6,366 nucleotides of DNA, from the NCBI GenBank assembly GCA_964547415.1, contig CAZJNX010000245.1, positions 1 to 6,366 on the forward strand, in the 5' to 3' direction. This document shows positions 6,181 through 6,366 of the stretch, one piece after another. Position 1 is the first letter of the stretch. Each line of letters starts with the position of its first letter. A program made the position numbers and the translations under genes. The notes beneath the pieces were generated by a model. That model did no database searches, was not told the DNA's origin, and saw nothing but the letters and a program-made list of their open reading frames with translations. The DNA comes from CAZJNX01 sp964547415. Lineage in GTDB: Bacteria > Pseudomonadota > Alphaproteobacteria > Rhizobiales > Amorphaceae.

Positions 6181-6366
6181 ATGCCCAAACGCACCGACAT
6201 CGACTCAATTCTGGTGATTGGCGCCGGACCGATCGTTATCGGCCAGGCGTGCGAGTTCGACTATTCCGGCACGCAGGCCTGCAAGGCGCTCAAGGCCGAG
6301 GGTTACCGAATCGTACTGGTCAACTCCAACCCGGCCACGATCATGACGGACCCGGAGTTGGCCGAC
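6181..6366 (+). CDS. carB: Carbamoyl-phosphate synthase large subunit, N-terminal 62 residues
   Basis: CarB makes carbamoyl phosphate from bicarbonate, ammonia (delivered by glutamine hydrolysis in CarA) and two ATP, feeding arginine and pyrimidine synthesis in the cytosol. The visible N-terminus is diagnostic: MPKRTDIDSILVIGAGPIVI, then GQACEFDYSGTQACKAL, then VNSNPATIMTDPELAD. This is the start of the first preATP-grasp domain, with the glycine-rich nucleotide-proximal loop (GAGPIVIGQ, residues 14-22). ATG 6181 is the family's usual start. The ribosome binding site is weak (a GAG a few bases upstream). The gene runs off the window, so about 1,000 further residues are expected. The small-subunit gene carA, often directly upstream, is not here; the neighbour is a divergent antiporter gene. 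Confidence 0.97.
   Translation, partial: MPKRTDIDSILVIGAGPIVIGQACEFDYSGTQACKALKAEGYRIVLVNSNPATIMTDPELAD

Overview
The window looks like part of an alphaproteobacterial chromosome. RpoC has the alphaproteobacterial style of sequence, third codon positions are GC-rich, and no mobile-element genes are visible. I cannot place it below class with confidence. Two runs of exactly ten N (1588-1597 and 4947-4956) show that this is a scaffold of three contigs: 1-1587, 1598-4946 and 4957-6366. Both joins carry signs of imperfect scaffolding, and these affect how two genes should be read.

Layout. (1) Positions 2-2911, plus strand: the C-terminal two thirds of rpoC, RNA polymerase beta', entered just upstream of the catalytic NADFDGD loop. 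(2) Positions 2929-2960: a strong, symmetrical, bidirectional terminator between rpoC and the convergent gene. (3) Positions 2990-5803, minus strand: a two-gene unit. A KefB/KefC-type CPA2 cation:proton antiporter with a C-terminal TrkA-N/RCK domain comes first, followed by a tandem-domain UspE-type universal stress protein. The antiporter stop and usp start overlap as ATGA, so the two are probably translationally coupled. The antiporter is split in the given sequence by the second N run. The contig end next to that gap (4957 to about 5100) does not encode antiporter. It holds the end of some other reading frame and, 9 bases later, the start of an aldose 1-epimerase-like gene with its own ribosome binding site. 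(4) Positions 5804-6180: a 377-base divergent intergenic region with candidate promoters facing both ways and several short palindromes. (5) Positions 6181-6366, plus strand: the N-terminus of carB, carbamoyl-phosphate synthase large subunit, running off the window.

Functionally this is mostly housekeeping sequence (transcription; arginine/pyrimidine precursor synthesis) with a stress-linked ion-transport pair between. I see no convincing undescribed system. The most useful observations are the two assembly junctions, especially the broken antiporter with an apparently foreign tail, and the coupled antiporter-Usp pair with a palindrome overlying its candidate promoter.
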